64,000 nucleotides of DNA from Dyadobacter sp. CY312 (GCF_021390535.1 NZ_JAJUXG010000013.1:62001-126000); one strand, 5' to 3'; positions 40,900 to 50,464 are shown, numbered from the stretch's first letter. A program made the numbers and translations. Notes: generated by a model not told the origin, from the sequence alone.

Positions 40900-43083
40900 A
40901 TGGCTCAAAATGAAAAATCGAAGAACTCAAATCAGAAACTCGAAGATTTGGAAAGGTTTAAAGAATATGGATCGGGAGAATTTCTGACAACGAATCAGGG
41001 ACTAAAAGTTAACGACAACCAAAACTCACTGAAAGCTGGTGAAAGGGGCGCTACACTGCTGGAAGACTTTATTCTTCGAGAAAAGATAACTCATTTTGAC
41101 CACGAACGTATTCCTGAAAGGATAGTCCATGCAAGAGGTTCGGCAGCACATGGCTATTTCCAGGTGTACGAATCGTTGGGAAAGTATACAAAAGCGAAGT
41201 TCCTTAACGATCCTGCGTTGAAAACACCAGTTTTCGTACGGTTTTCAACAGTGGCAGGTTCGAGAGGATCCAGTGATCTGGCACGTGACGTACGTGGGTT
41301 TTCGGTGAAATTTTATACACAGGAAGGTAATTACGACCTGGTAGGAAATAACATGCCCGTATTTTTTATCCAGGATGCAATCAAATTCCCCGATCTGATA
41401 CATGCAGTAAAACCAGAACCTCACAATGAGATTCCCCAGGCGGCATCTGCACATGATACCTTTTGGGATTTTATATCGCTAATGCCTGAAAGTACGCACA
41501 TGATTATGTGGGCAATGAGCGACCGTGCCATTCCACGCAGCTTGCGCATGATGGAAGGATTTGGCGTGCACACTTTCCGGTTTGTCAATGAACAAGGTGA
41601 AGGAAGTTTTGTAAAATTCCACTGGAAACCGCTATTGGGCGTGCATTCGGTAGCCTGGGACGAAGCAACAAAAATCTCTGGGAAAGATCCTGATTTCCAC
41701 CGCCGCGATTTGTGGGAAGCAATTGATACAGGCGCGTTCCCGGAATGGGAACTGGGAATTCAGATTGTAAAAGAAGAAGACGAGCACAAATTCGATTTCG
41801 ACTTGCTGGATCCTACCAAAATAATTCCGGAAGAACTGGTTCCTATTCAACTTGTAGGGAAACTTACTTTGGACCGCAATCCCGATAACTTTTTTGCAGA
41901 AACAGAACAGGTAGCATTCCATCCGGGACATCTGGTTCCTGGTATTGATTTTACCAATGACCCATTGTTACAAGGAAGATTGTTTTCCTATACCGATACG
42001 CAACTTTCACGTCTCGGCAGTCCCAATTTCCATGAGATACCGATCAACCGTTCGCTACCGACCGTGCACAATAATCAGCGCGATGGCCACATGCGTCAGC
42101 AAGTCAACAAAGGCAGGGTCAGTTACGAACCAAATAGCTTAGGAGATAACCATCCTATGCAGGCAAAGGCAGCGGAAGGCGGTTTCACATCCTATGCAGA
42201 GCGCATTGATGCTAAAAAAGTGAGAGCAAGAAGCAACAGCTTTTTCGATCACTTCAGCCAGGCGACTCTGTTTTTCAACAGCCAGTCGGAACCCGAAAAA
42301 AATCACATCGTTGACGCATTCTCTTTCGAACTGGGCAAGGTTGAAATACCTGAGATTAGAAAACGGATGGTAGGAATACTCACTTTGGTTGACAAGGACC
42401 TGGCTGCAAAAGTGGCCGACAACCTTGGAATAGAAGTACCTGAGCCTCCTGCACAGCTAAACCACTCTGTTCCGGCGGATGGCAACCCTGAGGAATTTCA
42501 GCCATTTACCAAAGAGCAGAAACCTGATGCATCGACTGCATTGAGTATGCTAAACACAAAGAAAGACTCGATTAAAACGCGTAAAATAGCGATACTTGCA
42601 GCAAATGGTGTCGATGAAAAGTCGTTAAACGACATGAAAAATGCACTGACTGCTGAGGGAGCAGTACCCATGATTATTGCACCGAAACTGGGCAAAATTA
42701 AAGGTATCAAAGGGAATGAAACAAAAGTGGATATGAGTTTCCTTACTACCGCTTCGGTATTGTTCGATGCGGTGTTTGTTCCGGGTGGTGCGCAAAGTGC
42801 TGCCACTCTGGCGGACGACGCTGATGCCATTCATTTTATTAATGAGGCATATCGTCACTGCAAGGTAATTGGTGCAGAGGCCGACGGAATTGATGTTTTG
42901 AAGGCTTCCTATCTTGGTAAAAATTTCCCTGTAACTCCACTCGAAATGGATGTTCAGGCGGCAGAAGGTGTGGTTCTAATTTTCCGTGATGGTGAAGGCT
43001 CCAACCGTGAATCAGAGTTCATCAAGGCCGTTGCACAGCACAGATTCTGGGACCGCGAGCTTAAAAGCAAGGTTCCTGCCTGA
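40900..43083 (+). CDS. katE: large-subunit (clade 2) catalase, HPII type
   Basis: The 727-residue enzyme converts H2O2 to water and oxygen in the cytoplasm. The catalase core has RIPERIVHARGSAAHGYF with catalytic His77, VGNNMPVFF with Asn150, and RLFSYTDTQLSRLGSPNF with the haem-ligand Tyr. From about residue 560 a DJ-1/PfpI-like flavodoxin domain follows (KIAILAANGVDEKSLNDMK, then AVFVPGGAQSAATLADD-like sequence). This C-terminal domain marks the large, robust HPII class. Length matches E. coli KatE (753). The start is set at the ATG at 40900, because the open extension upstream has no coding signs. It belongs to the stress cluster with the YflT-like and DUF2383-like genes. Confidence 0.95.
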   Translation: MAQNEKSKNSNQKLEDLERFKEYGSGEFLTTNQGLKVNDNQNSLKAGERGATLLEDFILREKITHFDHERIPERIVHARGSAAHGYFQVYESLGKYTKAKFLNDPALKTPVFVRFSTVAGSRGSSDLARDVRGFSVKFYTQEGNYDLVGNNMPVFFIQDAIKFPDLIHAVKPEPHNEIPQAASAHDTFWDFISLMPESTHMIMWAMSDRAIPRSLRMMEGFGVHTFRFVNEQGEGSFVKFHWKPLLGVHSVAWDEATKISGKDPDFHRRDLWEAIDTGAFPEWELGIQIVKEEDEHKFDFDLLDPTKIIPEELVPIQLVGKLTLDRNPDNFFAETEQVAFHPGHLVPGIDFTNDPLLQGRLFSYTDTQLSRLGSPNFHEIPINRSLPTVHNNQRDGHMRQQVNKGRVSYEPNSLGDNHPMQAKAAEGGFTSYAERIDAKKVRARSNSFFDHFSQATLFFNSQSEPEKNHIVDAFSFELGKVEIPEIRKRMVGILTLVDKDLAAKVADNLGIEVPEPPAQLNHSVPADGNPEEFQPFTKEQKPDASTALSMLNTKKDSIKTRKIAILAANGVDEKSLNDMKNALTAEGAVPMIIAPKLGKIKGIKGNETKVDMSFLTTASVLFDAVFVPGGAQSAATLADDADAIHFINEAYRHCKVIGAEADGIDVLKASYLGKNFPVTPLEMDVQAAEGVVLIFRDGEGSNRESEFIKAVAQHRFWDRELKSKVPA

Positions 43084-43198
43084 TCAAGCTCACTTTATAT
43101 CAGACACAAAAGGTTTCCCGAAAGGAAGTCTTTTGTGTTTTGGATTAATGGCATAATCTTTGTGCTTAAGGCAGATCATCACTTACCTCTACAATACT

Positions 43199-43657
43199 AT
43201 GTCACAACTAAAAACCTTTGCAGCCATGGCTGTTGCAATATTTATGGCTGCCTGTAATTCCAATCCAACCCAGAATACGGCTCTTGATACCAAACGTTCG
43301 GATGAGGATTCGACGTTTAATATTTGCTATTCTTCTATTGTAAAAAAGGATACGGTTTTGTTAAATGCGCACATGTCGGGTGACAGTGTTACCGGAAGTC
43401 TTGGTTATAAACTTTATGAAAAAGACCAGAACAACGGATCTATTCTCGGTAAAATGTACGGAGATACGCTTCGTGGCATGTACACTTTTATGTCCGAGGG
43501 TAAAGAATCCGTACGGGAAGTAGCATTTATAAAAAAGGATTCTCTTCTGGTTGAAGGCTACGGAGCATTGGAAGAGAAAAACGGGAAAACGGTTTTCAAA
43601 GATCCGCAACAGCTTAAATTTGACGGAATTGTATTAGCGAAAGCGCCTTGTAAATAG
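43199..43657 (+). CDS. lipoprotein of unknown function
   Basis: The 152-residue protein has a type II signal (MAVAIFMAACNS, lipid Cys20). The mature part is beta-rich: CYSSIVKKDTVLLNAHMSGD, VTGSLGYKLYEKDQNNGSI, LRGMYTFMSEGKES. Repeated strand pairs are seen and it ends with ILAKAPCK-like residues. It looks like a small beta-barrel or sandwich. No family recognised. The ATG at 43199 is preferred because the signal starts there. A strong terminator follows, so the gene is probably monocistronic. Confidence 0.6.
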   Translation: MSQLKTFAAMAVAIFMAACNSNPTQNTALDTKRSDEDSTFNICYSSIVKKDTVLLNAHMSGDSVTGSLGYKLYEKDQNNGSILGKMYGDTLRGMYTFMSEGKESVREVAFIKKDSLLVEGYGALEEKNGKTVFKDPQQLKFDGIVLAKAPCK

Positions 43658-43678
43658 GATCGCGAGATATGAGAAATG

Positions 43679-43713
43679 AGCCTGGGACATGATTTTTGTC
43701 TCAGGCTTTTTTG
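43679..43713 (+). terminator. intrinsic terminator
   Basis: AGCCTGGGAC (43679-43688) pairs with GTCTCAGGCT (43698-43707), with one G-U pair, followed by six T. Confidence 0.9.
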
Positions 43714-43968
43714 TGTCTTTTTATATCTGTTCCAGGTAATAAACCTATGCTGGACAACCCTTGTCTGCCACTTGAATTATTTAACGGTAAATTGTAATTT
43801 AATTATTTGATATTCAAATAATTAACACAACTAAAACCAGCTCAATACATACAGTCATAACCCATATATGTTATTGTGACCACTTCGCATAATCTTGAAA
43901 TTTGTCTTAGACAATAAGTCGAAAAAGTACAACAGTCACACTTTTTTACCCTTAAACGATCTAAGAAA

Positions 43969-44601
43969 ATGAAACGATTAACTATTTTGATGTCAGCAGT
44001 ATTGATGGTTTTCATGATGGCCTCTTGCGAGAAATCCACAGACGGAGAACCAGGCCCGAAAGGTGATAAGGGCGACACAGGAGCAACTGGTCCTGCTGGC
44101 TCTACGGGACCGGCAGGAGCTGCTGGTACTACGGGAACCGCAAATGTGATTTATTCAGACTGGTACGGGCCGGATTTTAACGGAGGGAGCGTATGGACCG
44201 GGACAACCCTCGAGGGACGACTGATAAATACAACCAAAAAAGCGGCATCAGTAGTAACCGAAAATATTCTCAACCAGGGGGTTGTTTTGGTTTATGCAAA
44301 ATTAGGAGCCTATGGGACTATCTACGGGCTATCCCCATCTGCGGTTGCCATGCTTCCAATATCAGGGACAGTAACCCGCGCGGGTGTGATTCAAACCGAA
44401 TCGTGGCAGGCAGTGGCGCAGACAGGAACTGTAAATGTAAATTTTCAAAATTCCGCTAACCTCTGGGGAACTGCATCTATGGCAACTGACTATCGCTTTC
44501 GTTATGTGATCATTCCAGGCGGAGTTGCAGGAGCCCGCCAGGCAGGTATCGATTATAAAAATTACGAACAGGTTAAAAGGGCTTACAACATTCCTGATTG
44601 A
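43969..44601 (+). CDS. lipoprotein with a collagen-like Gly-X-Y stretch
   Basis: The 210-residue protein has a type II signal (VLMVFMMASC, lipid Cys20). A collagen-like run of about ten Gly-X-Y triplets follows from about residue 27: GEPGPKGDKGDTGATGPAG and its continuation. The C-terminal 150 residues form a beta-rich globular part (VIYSDWYGPDFNGGS, ASMATDYRFRYVIIPGG). The Gly-X-Y part could form a trimeric stalk that displays the C-terminal domain on the cell surface. No enzyme motif is seen. Similar collagen-stalk lipoproteins are frequent in Bacteroidota. Confidence 0.8.
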   Translation: MKRLTILMSAVLMVFMMASCEKSTDGEPGPKGDKGDTGATGPAGSTGPAGAAGTTGTANVIYSDWYGPDFNGGSVWTGTTLEGRLINTTKKAASVVTENILNQGVVLVYAKLGAYGTIYGLSPSAVAMLPISGTVTRAGVIQTESWQAVAQTGTVNVNFQNSANLWGTASMATDYRFRYVIIPGGVAGARQAGIDYKNYEQVKRAYNIPD

Positions 44602-44642
44602 TTTTTACTTTTAAAGAACCCGTTGTAAATACTGACGGAGAA

Positions 44643-44690
44643 AATGGCCTGGGATACAAATTTATGATTTGTGTTTCAGGTCATTTTTTT
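44643..44690 (+). terminator. intrinsic terminator
   Basis: A 19-nt arm (44643-44661) pairs with 44667-44685 with only wobble and single mismatches, and ends in a run of T to 44690. Confidence 0.8.
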
Positions 44691-44842
44691 GCTTTGCTAT
44701 TTTAAACTTCAAATCCATCAGGATCATTTTTCATCAGAAAGACAATTATTTCCTAATGAACTCCACAAATATCGGCACCTCGAATTTTATAAATCTATTG
44801 CTACATTACGGAACAATTCTTCATCATAAACTATGCTGTATC

Positions 44843-45433
44843 ATGGCTTTCGATCCACGCATCCACCACCGCAGATCAATCAGACTTAAGGGTTATGACT
44901 ATTCCCGGGAAGGCGCCTATTTCATTACCATCTGTTGCGAGAACATGAAAAACCGTTTTGGTTACATTGAAAATCAGGAGATGATATTAAATGAAATGGG
45001 TGTTATCGCATATAATGAATGGGTCGCATTGTCTGGGCGATTTTCAAATATTGAATTGGATGTATTTCAAATCATGCCGAATCATATGCATGGCATTATT
45101 GTGATTGTTCCCGTCGGGGCAACCCTCGCGGTTGCCCAAAATGACACGGTGGGGACAGGGTGCGATAATTACATTGAGATGGGGACAGGGGCTAGCCCTG
45201 TCCCTACGTCCGGACGGACGGTAACGGTTGGGGACATTGTTGGCGCGTATAAATCGCTCGTTTCCAATGAATGTTTAAAAATATTTAAAATCAAAAATAA
45301 AACCATGGGTAAATTGTGGCAACGGAATTATTATGAAATCATAATACGAAATGATCAGTCATACCAACGGATTTCCGACTATATTGTCAACAACCCTGCA
45401 AAATGGAAACAAGACAAATTTCATGAGAAATAA
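44843..45433 (+). CDS. REP-associated tyrosine transposase (RAYT, IS200/Y1 superfamily)
   Basis: The 196-residue protein has the Y1-transposase features. They include the start RSIRLKGYDYSREGAYFITICCEN, the HUH motif in MPNHMHGIIVIV, and the catalytic-Tyr region RNDQSYQRISDYIVNNPAKW. The start is set at the ATG at 44843, as the long upstream extension overlaps a terminator. The unusual point is a Gly/Pro/Val-rich insert between the HUH motif and the rest (VGATLAVAQND, then MGTGASPVPTSGRT). It is encoded by REP-like hairpins and kept in frame. RAYTs move or process REP sequences as single-copy, domesticated proteins. It stands alone, without IS ends that I could identify. Confidence 0.85.
   Translation: MAFDPRIHHRRSIRLKGYDYSREGAYFITICCENMKNRFGYIENQEMILNEMGVIAYNEWVALSGRFSNIELDVFQIMPNHMHGIIVIVPVGATLAVAQNDTVGTGCDNYIEMGTGASPVPTSGRTVTVGDIVGAYKSLVSNECLKIFKIKNKTMGKLWQRNYYEIIIRNDQSYQRISDYIVNNPAKWKQDKFHEK
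45117..45204. repeat. REP-like hairpins inside the RAYT reading frame
   Basis: The first hairpin is GGGCAACC (45117-45124) with GGTTGCCC (45130-45137). The second is GGGACAGGG (45182-45190) with CCCTGTCCC (45196-45204). A third copy of the left arm, GGGGACAGGG, lies at 45151-45160. They are GC-rich palindromes of the REP kind in an otherwise AT-rich gene, and their translation keeps the frame open. They may be the RAYT's own substrate sequence inserted in its gene. Confidence 0.7.
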
Positions 45434-45605
45434 TATTTGCGCTTGTCGGCTTAAATCTTCTTGTTGGAACCAGTTAGTCAACGAGATACAATTTATCTCT
45501 TCAAATTTGTGACCAGAATACAACTGTGGCGTAAAATCAGGATGGTAATCTCTTTCTTCAATTGAAACTAAAAGGATCACTTGTGGTTAGTATTTATACT
45601 TGACA

Positions 45606-47171
45606 ATGAAAATCGATAATATGGAATTACTAATATATCTGGTGCTGGGTGCCGTTGTGGGAGCCATGATTGGCTACTTCATGTCAAAAGCCGGTACCAA
45701 CTCAACACGTCAGAATGAAAAAGATGAGGCGCAGCGGCGGTTGAATGAAATAGAGCTTGATTACCGTGAGCTGAAAACACGAAGTTTTGTACAAATTCAG
45801 GTACTCGAAAATGCAATCAGGGACAAGGACGGTGAGCATGTTGTATTAAAAAACGAGATCACGAGTCTGCGTCATAATCAACAATTGGTTCAGGATGATT
45901 TGTCGAGAGTAACGGCCAATCTACATGCTGCAAAACAAACTCTGGCAGAAAAAACAGCCGATTTTGCAGGTTCAAAAAAGGAATTGGAATTGCTGTTGCA
46001 AGATCTTAATTCAGCGAATCAACGCCTGGCGACGGCATATGCTGAGAACAATGCGCTGAACGAAAAAATGGAAACTCAGAAAATTGAAATCGAAAATCTG
46101 GGTAAAAAGTTTAATCTGGAATTCAGAAACATTGCCAATGAAATTCTGGAAACGAAGACTGCCACATTTACCGAACTCAATAAAACCAATCTCAATCTGA
46201 TTCTGGAACCATTGGGCAGAAACATTGCCGAGTTTAAGAACAAGGTTGAAGAAGTATACATCAAAGAGGCGCAGGAAAGGTTTTCCCTGGGAAATGAAGT
46301 TTCAAAACTCGCAGAACTCAACCGCATCATCAGTGATGAAGCACGGAACCTCACGAAGGCTCTGAAAGGCGAAGCTAAAACGCAGGGGCGCTGGGGAGAA
46401 ATGATTCTGGAAAGTATTCTGGAACGGTCCGGACTGGTGAAAGGTCGGGAGTATTTCATGGAACACGAGCTTCGTGATGCGGACGGAATTGCGCTCAGAT
46501 CGGATTTGGCAGGAAAGAAAATGAGACCCGATGCCGTTATCAAATATCCCGATAACCGCAATGTGATCATTGACTCAAAAGTTTCGCTCAATGCATTTAC
46601 AAGGCTCATTGCTGCCGTGGATGTGGATGAACAAAAAACTGAACTGAATGCACACATTGCAGCTATCAAATCCCACATCATTTCACTTAGTGCAAAAGGA
46701 TACGATGATTACGACAAGTCCCTCGACTTTGTCATGCTGTTTGTACCCAGCGAGCCCGCCTATATTGCGGCATTACAAGGCGACCCGGATCTTTGGAATT
46801 TTGCGTACGATAAAAAAATATTATTACTCAGCCCAACCAATCTGATCACGTCCTTAAAGCTGATTGTTGACCTTTGGAAAAGAGAATACCAAAACCAGAA
46901 TACACTCGAAATTGCTGAGCGTGGAGCAAAACTGTATGACAAGTTTTATGCATTTGTTTCCAACCTGAAAGATGTTGGCACACACATGGAAAAGGCGCAG
47001 TTCAAATATGGCGAGGCATTTAAACAATTGTCTGTGGGTAACGACAATCTCGTTTTGCAGGCCACCAAACTGAAAGATCTGGGGTTAAAAACGAAGAAAA
47101 ACCTGCCAGACCTTGGGTTGCCAAATTCGTTTGATGAGGAGAAATTGATTGGTGGGGAAGACCAGTTTTGA
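45606..47171 (+). CDS. rmuC: DNA recombination protein RmuC
   Basis: The protein has about 521 residues. An N-terminal membrane anchor (LLIYLVLGAVVGAMIGYFMS) is followed by a long coiled coil (about 30-190) and the RmuC core (from about 200). The core includes GEAKTQGRWGEMILESILERSGL, MRPDAVIKYPDNRNVIIDSKVSLNAF and MLFVPSEPAYIAALQ. RmuC limits DNA inversions and has been proposed to be a nuclease, since its core resembles the PD-(D/E)xK fold. Here DxxIKYP...NVIIDSKVS is the matching motif. A TTG at 45600 and ATGs at 45606 and 45627 are possible starts. The ATG at 45606 is chosen. Confidence 0.9.
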   Translation: MKIDNMELLIYLVLGAVVGAMIGYFMSKAGTNSTRQNEKDEAQRRLNEIELDYRELKTRSFVQIQVLENAIRDKDGEHVVLKNEITSLRHNQQLVQDDLSRVTANLHAAKQTLAEKTADFAGSKKELELLLQDLNSANQRLATAYAENNALNEKMETQKIEIENLGKKFNLEFRNIANEILETKTATFTELNKTNLNLILEPLGRNIAEFKNKVEEVYIKEAQERFSLGNEVSKLAELNRIISDEARNLTKALKGEAKTQGRWGEMILESILERSGLVKGREYFMEHELRDADGIALRSDLAGKKMRPDAVIKYPDNRNVIIDSKVSLNAFTRLIAAVDVDEQKTELNAHIAAIKSHIISLSAKGYDDYDKSLDFVMLFVPSEPAYIAALQGDPDLWNFAYDKKILLLSPTNLITSLKLIVDLWKREYQNQNTLEIAERGAKLYDKFYAFVSNLKDVGTHMEKAQFKYGEAFKQLSVGNDNLVLQATKLKDLGLKTKKNLPDLGLPNSFDEEKLIGGEDQF

Positions 47172-47292
47172 CAAAGATTATGACAAGAAGACTACTCTTG
47201 CAAGCTTACTTCAGTCATCAAATTCAATAAATATATTTTATTTTGAGGGCATAGAATTTGTACCCTTACATTAGAACATAAAAACACATAAT

Positions 47293-47784
47293 ATGAGCAC
47301 TGAAAAAGCCATTTTGGCAGGTGGTTGTTTTTGGGGAGTGGAGGAGCTGTTCCGACACCGTCCAGGAGTAATTTCAACGGTTGTGGGATACACAGGAGGT
47401 GATGTACCCAATGCTACCTACCGCAACCATGGCACGCATGCAGAAGGAATTGAGATCACATTTGACCCGGCTCAGCTGACGTATCGTGGACTGCTTGAAT
47501 ATTTCTTCCAGATTCACGATCCGACTACAAGAAACCGGCAGGGAAATGATATCGGAACTTCTTACCGGTCTGCCATTTTTTATTTAGATGCAAACCAACA
47601 AGAAGAGGCCAATAAGCTGATCGCAGAAATGGAAGCATCAGGTACCTGGCCGGGACAGATTGTTACGGAAGTAGTTCCGGCTGGTGACTTTTGGAATGCA
47701 GAAATTGAACATCAGGATTATTTACAGAAAAATCCAGGAGGATATACCTGTCACTTCGAAAGACCAGACTGGAAACTGAACTAG
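47293..47784 (+). CDS. msrA: peptide-methionine (S)-S-oxide reductase
   Basis: The 163-residue enzyme reduces the S-epimer of methionine sulfoxide in proteins, with thioredoxin as donor. The active site GGCFWGVEELF has Cys12 as nucleophile. VGYTGGDVPNATYRNHGTHAEGIEI and DFWNAEIEHQDYLQ follow as in all MsrA proteins. The extra resolving Cys near the C-terminus may be the one in YTCHFERP. It has no signal peptide and so is cytoplasmic. Its position between rmuC and the cupin gene shows no obvious operon. Confidence 0.95.
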   Translation: MSTEKAILAGGCFWGVEELFRHRPGVISTVVGYTGGDVPNATYRNHGTHAEGIEITFDPAQLTYRGLLEYFFQIHDPTTRNRQGNDIGTSYRSAIFYLDANQQEEANKLIAEMEASGTWPGQIVTEVVPAGDFWNAEIEHQDYLQKNPGGYTCHFERPDWKLN

Positions 47785-47845
47785 TTATCTGCAGATGAAC
47801 TTATTTGCCTTTTAATAAAGGATCAATAAATTAGGGATTAGTCAT

Positions 47846-47882
47846 ACAAGATAGGCGTACTTTGGTGTGCTTATCTTGTTTT
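47846..47882 (+). terminator. intrinsic terminator after msrA
   Basis: ACAAGATAGGC (47846-47856) pairs with GCTTATCTTGT (47869-47879), with one G-U pair, followed by TTTTA. The remainder of the 307-bp gap to the cupin gene shows no gene. Confidence 0.75.
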
Positions 47883-48091
47883 ATGACAGCAATAAAAATT
47901 AACCATAAAAGCTGGCTCATTCTCTTCACCAACGCCTCGCTCCGCTCCAACTGGCATGATTCTGTTGCGAAGTTGCTTCATCGATGGTAACCTCTCCACG
48001 CATAATTAATGGGTTACCAAGGTTTTGAAATTTATAGTCTGGCATTCGTCAGGATACGGATTGTAACATTATCAACTAAACATGTTGCCTT

Positions 48092-48634
48092 ATGGATATC
48101 ATGAAACCATTGGAATTCCATTTCAAGGATGATGGAATTATCCCCAACAATACACTTCCGCTGCTGCTTTACAAACAGGCATTTACATTAAGAGGTAATG
48201 AAGCGGGCGACTGGATTAAAAAACATTTTGCTTCCAACAACTGGACAAATAGCTGGCGGTGGGGAATTTATCCTTTTCATCACTACCATAGCAATACGCA
48301 CGAGGTATTGGCTTTGCTCAGCGGCCAGGCCTTGCTGCATTTGGGAGGTGAACAGGGAATCAAAAAACAGGTTGAATCCGGTGATGTGCTCGTGATCCCG
48401 GCTGGTGTGGGGCACAAATGTTTGTCATACAGTGCTGATTTTGTGGTCTTGGGTGCTTATCCCAATGGGATTAAACCTGACCTGATTAGAGAAGTAAAAA
48501 GCGCCAGACCCAAGGTAGATTCAAACATTGAGCATGTAAGCCTGCCCGACAAAGATCCTTTGATGGGTAAAAACGGAGGACTGACAAATATTTGGCACCT
48601 GGTAAACGAGCCTTTACATGAAAACAAAGTGTGA
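48092..48634 (+). CDS. cupin-domain protein (YjlB-like)
   Basis: The 180-residue protein has a single cupin barrel. Motif 1 is WGIYPFHHYHSNTHEVLALLSG and motif 2 is VESGDVLVIPAGVGHKCLS, supplying the metal ligands His, His, Glu and His. The C-terminal part (VKSARPKVDSNIEHVSLPDKDPLMG) extends past the barrel. YjlB-type proteins are of unknown function; metal-dependent sugar isomerase or dioxygenase activity is possible. A start at ATG 48092 or at the ATG three codons later is equally likely. It ends in a terminator that overlaps its own stop codon. Confidence 0.8.
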   Translation: MDIMKPLEFHFKDDGIIPNNTLPLLLYKQAFTLRGNEAGDWIKKHFASNNWTNSWRWGIYPFHHYHSNTHEVLALLSGQALLHLGGEQGIKKQVESGDVLVIPAGVGHKCLSYSADFVVLGAYPNGIKPDLIREVKSARPKVDSNIEHVSLPDKDPLMGKNGGLTNIWHLVNEPLHENKV

Positions 48635-48658
48635 GAAGCAGAAGCGTTTCTGCTTCTC
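48633..48658. terminator. terminator overlapping the cupin gene stop
   Basis: GAGAAGCAGAA (48633-48643) pairs perfectly with TTCTGCTTCTC (48648-48658) around a 4-nt loop. The stem begins within the cupin stop codon and ends 10 bp before the stop of the convergent sugar dehydrogenase gene. Confidence 0.8.
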
Positions 48659-48667
48659 AAATCTAGC

Positions 48668-50464
48668 CTAGTGCATCACCAATACCTTTTGCTGCAACAC
48701 CTGTTCCCGGTTTTGCAGTCTGATTAAATAAATACCCGACGGCACGTCATTAATCTGAATTTCCAGATTTCCCTTTTTGCCGCTAATATCCTGTTTATGC
48801 AAAACATTGCCGCTCGTTGTTATGACTTCAATAGTTTGAAAATCCTTTTCTAACAGCACATTGAGGATTCCGGAATTAATAAACGATGGTCTGACGAAAT
48901 TGCTCGCTTCATTCTCTGCATCCTGTATCGAAATCACTCTGGAATACCTGAAACTTTGATCCAGATCAACCATTTTCAAACGATAGTAGGCATTCTCCGA
49001 ATTTCCGGCTATGTGCGAAAACTGGTATTTACCTCCTTGTATACTGCTTTGGGAAGTAACCGAGCCCACTTTAGAAAAAGTGTTCAAATCCGTGCCATAT
49101 TCAACCTCAAATGCGCTGAAATTTTCTTCTCTTGTGGTTTCCCAAAATAGTTTATTTCCTTCAATAGTCCTGCTACCACGAAATTCCGTAAGCGTAACTG
49201 GCAGTGCCCCGCTAGCTTCAATTCTGAACAATGAGCCCGGATTTAGCCTCACTGCATACAGTTCACCATTCTGTGCTTCACCTATATCCGACACACTGGT
49301 TATGTTTTGCGCCGGGCTTCCGATTGTGGCAGCAGGTCGGATCGTTGTGGTCCAGGCGGTGTTCTCTGCATTGCGTTTGATGAGTTGAAATTCCCCTGAA
49401 AAATAATCGGTACCTACATAATAGCCAACCAAGTCCAAATATCGGCTGCCTCTGTACACCACACCACCCACTACCGATGCTCCCTTGTATTGGTAAGCCG
49501 GAGCAAAGTTTGAGAACGTTCCACATTTCGGATTTGTACTGGTTCCCGTTGTTGGATATACCGCATTTCCTTCAAAGCAATTCCAGCCATAATTCACACC
49601 GGGTGCAGCAGTCGCCGGCCGAAAATCTATTTCTTCCCAGTTGCTTTGTCCCACATCCCCAATCCACATATCGCCCGTACCCCGGTCAAAACTCCATCTG
49701 AAAGGGTTTCTTAAACCATAATCAAATACTTCATTATTGAAGGGGTTACCTGACGGAATTGTATAAGGACTTGCGAGAGAATAGCTATTCACGTTGATTC
49801 TTAACATTTTACCCAACAAATACGACAGATCAGCTCCTTCCTGTATGGTTCGCTGCGCGTTATTGTTTGGATCTCCCCCGCCTCCACCGTCACCAGTCGA
49901 TATGTAGAGTAATCCGTCGTCCCCAAAATGCATCTCACCTCCATTGTGATTGTTTGCGTCCCTATGTGGAATCAGCAAAACAACCGCGGCTTCCGTCACC
50001 GTTGCCACATTGTTCAAGGGATCGGCCACCTTATATCTTTCAACAACCAGATCACCTGATGATGCGCGGGTGTTGGTATAAAAAGCAAAAAAAACGCCCC
50101 GATTTGTACTCGAAGCGCTTGCATAGTCGGGGTGGAAAGCAATACTAAGCAATCCGCCTTCGCCCAGTGTTCCGACTTTTGCCACCGGTGAGTTCAGATT
50201 GAGAAATGTAGTGAGCGAGGGTGTAGCCGCATTGGGGTTAAATACTTTAATAACTCCTGCCCGTTCCGTCACAAAAACCCGACCCGAACCATCACCCGCA
50301 TGAAGAACCTGCATCGGCGATGAAAGTCCGCTGGTAAGTACCGGACTGAGTGTCAAAGTGGATGGCTGTGCCTGTGCAAAAAAGGATAGCATCGTAAGGC
50401 TCAAAATACTGCTTAATAGCCAAAGCAACTCCGGCTTTTTCGGATTCCTAATAACGTGCTGCAT
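48668..50464 (-). CDS. PQQ-dependent sugar dehydrogenase-like protein with C-terminal sorting domain
   Basis: The 598-residue secreted protein has a glucose/sorbosone dehydrogenase-type propeller at about 40-410. It contains FVTERAGVIKVF, LLSIAFHPDY, LLIPHRDANNHNGGEMHFG and LRNPFRWSFDRGTGDMWIGDVGQ, motifs for PQQ and Ca binding. From about 415 a beta-sandwich follows. The last 70 residues end in GIYLIRLQNREQVLQQKVLVMH, a T9SS type A sorting signal by pattern, so it is likely exported and anchored by that system. A sugar oxidation role is likely; PQQ biosynthesis genes are not in the window. It seems monocistronic. Confidence 0.85.
   Translation of the reverse strand: MQHVIRNPKKPELLWLLSSILSLTMLSFFAQAQPSTLTLSPVLTSGLSSPMQVLHAGDGSGRVFVTERAGVIKVFNPNAATPSLTTFLNLNSPVAKVGTLGEGGLLSIAFHPDYASASSTNRGVFFAFYTNTRASSGDLVVERYKVADPLNNVATVTEAAVVLLIPHRDANNHNGGEMHFGDDGLLYISTGDGGGGGDPNNNAQRTIQEGADLSYLLGKMLRINVNSYSLASPYTIPSGNPFNNEVFDYGLRNPFRWSFDRGTGDMWIGDVGQSNWEEIDFRPATAAPGVNYGWNCFEGNAVYPTTGTSTNPKCGTFSNFAPAYQYKGASVVGGVVYRGSRYLDLVGYYVGTDYFSGEFQLIKRNAENTAWTTTIRPAATIGSPAQNITSVSDIGEAQNGELYAVRLNPGSLFRIEASGALPVTLTEFRGSRTIEGNKLFWETTREENFSAFEVEYGTDLNTFSKVGSVTSQSSIQGGKYQFSHIAGNSENAYYRLKMVDLDQSFRYSRVISIQDAENEASNFVRPSFINSGILNVLLEKDFQTIEVITTSGNVLHKQDISGKKGNLEIQINDVPSGIYLIRLQNREQVLQQKVLVMH

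Noticed and set aside
44669..44842. N-terminal extension of the RAYT protein from a TTG
   Set aside because: It overlaps the preceding terminator and is unlike the family start. The ATG at 44843 gives the conserved N-terminus.
45359..45580. Minus-strand 73-codon frame after the RAYT gene
   Set aside because: Half of it is antisense to the transposase and no motif is seen.
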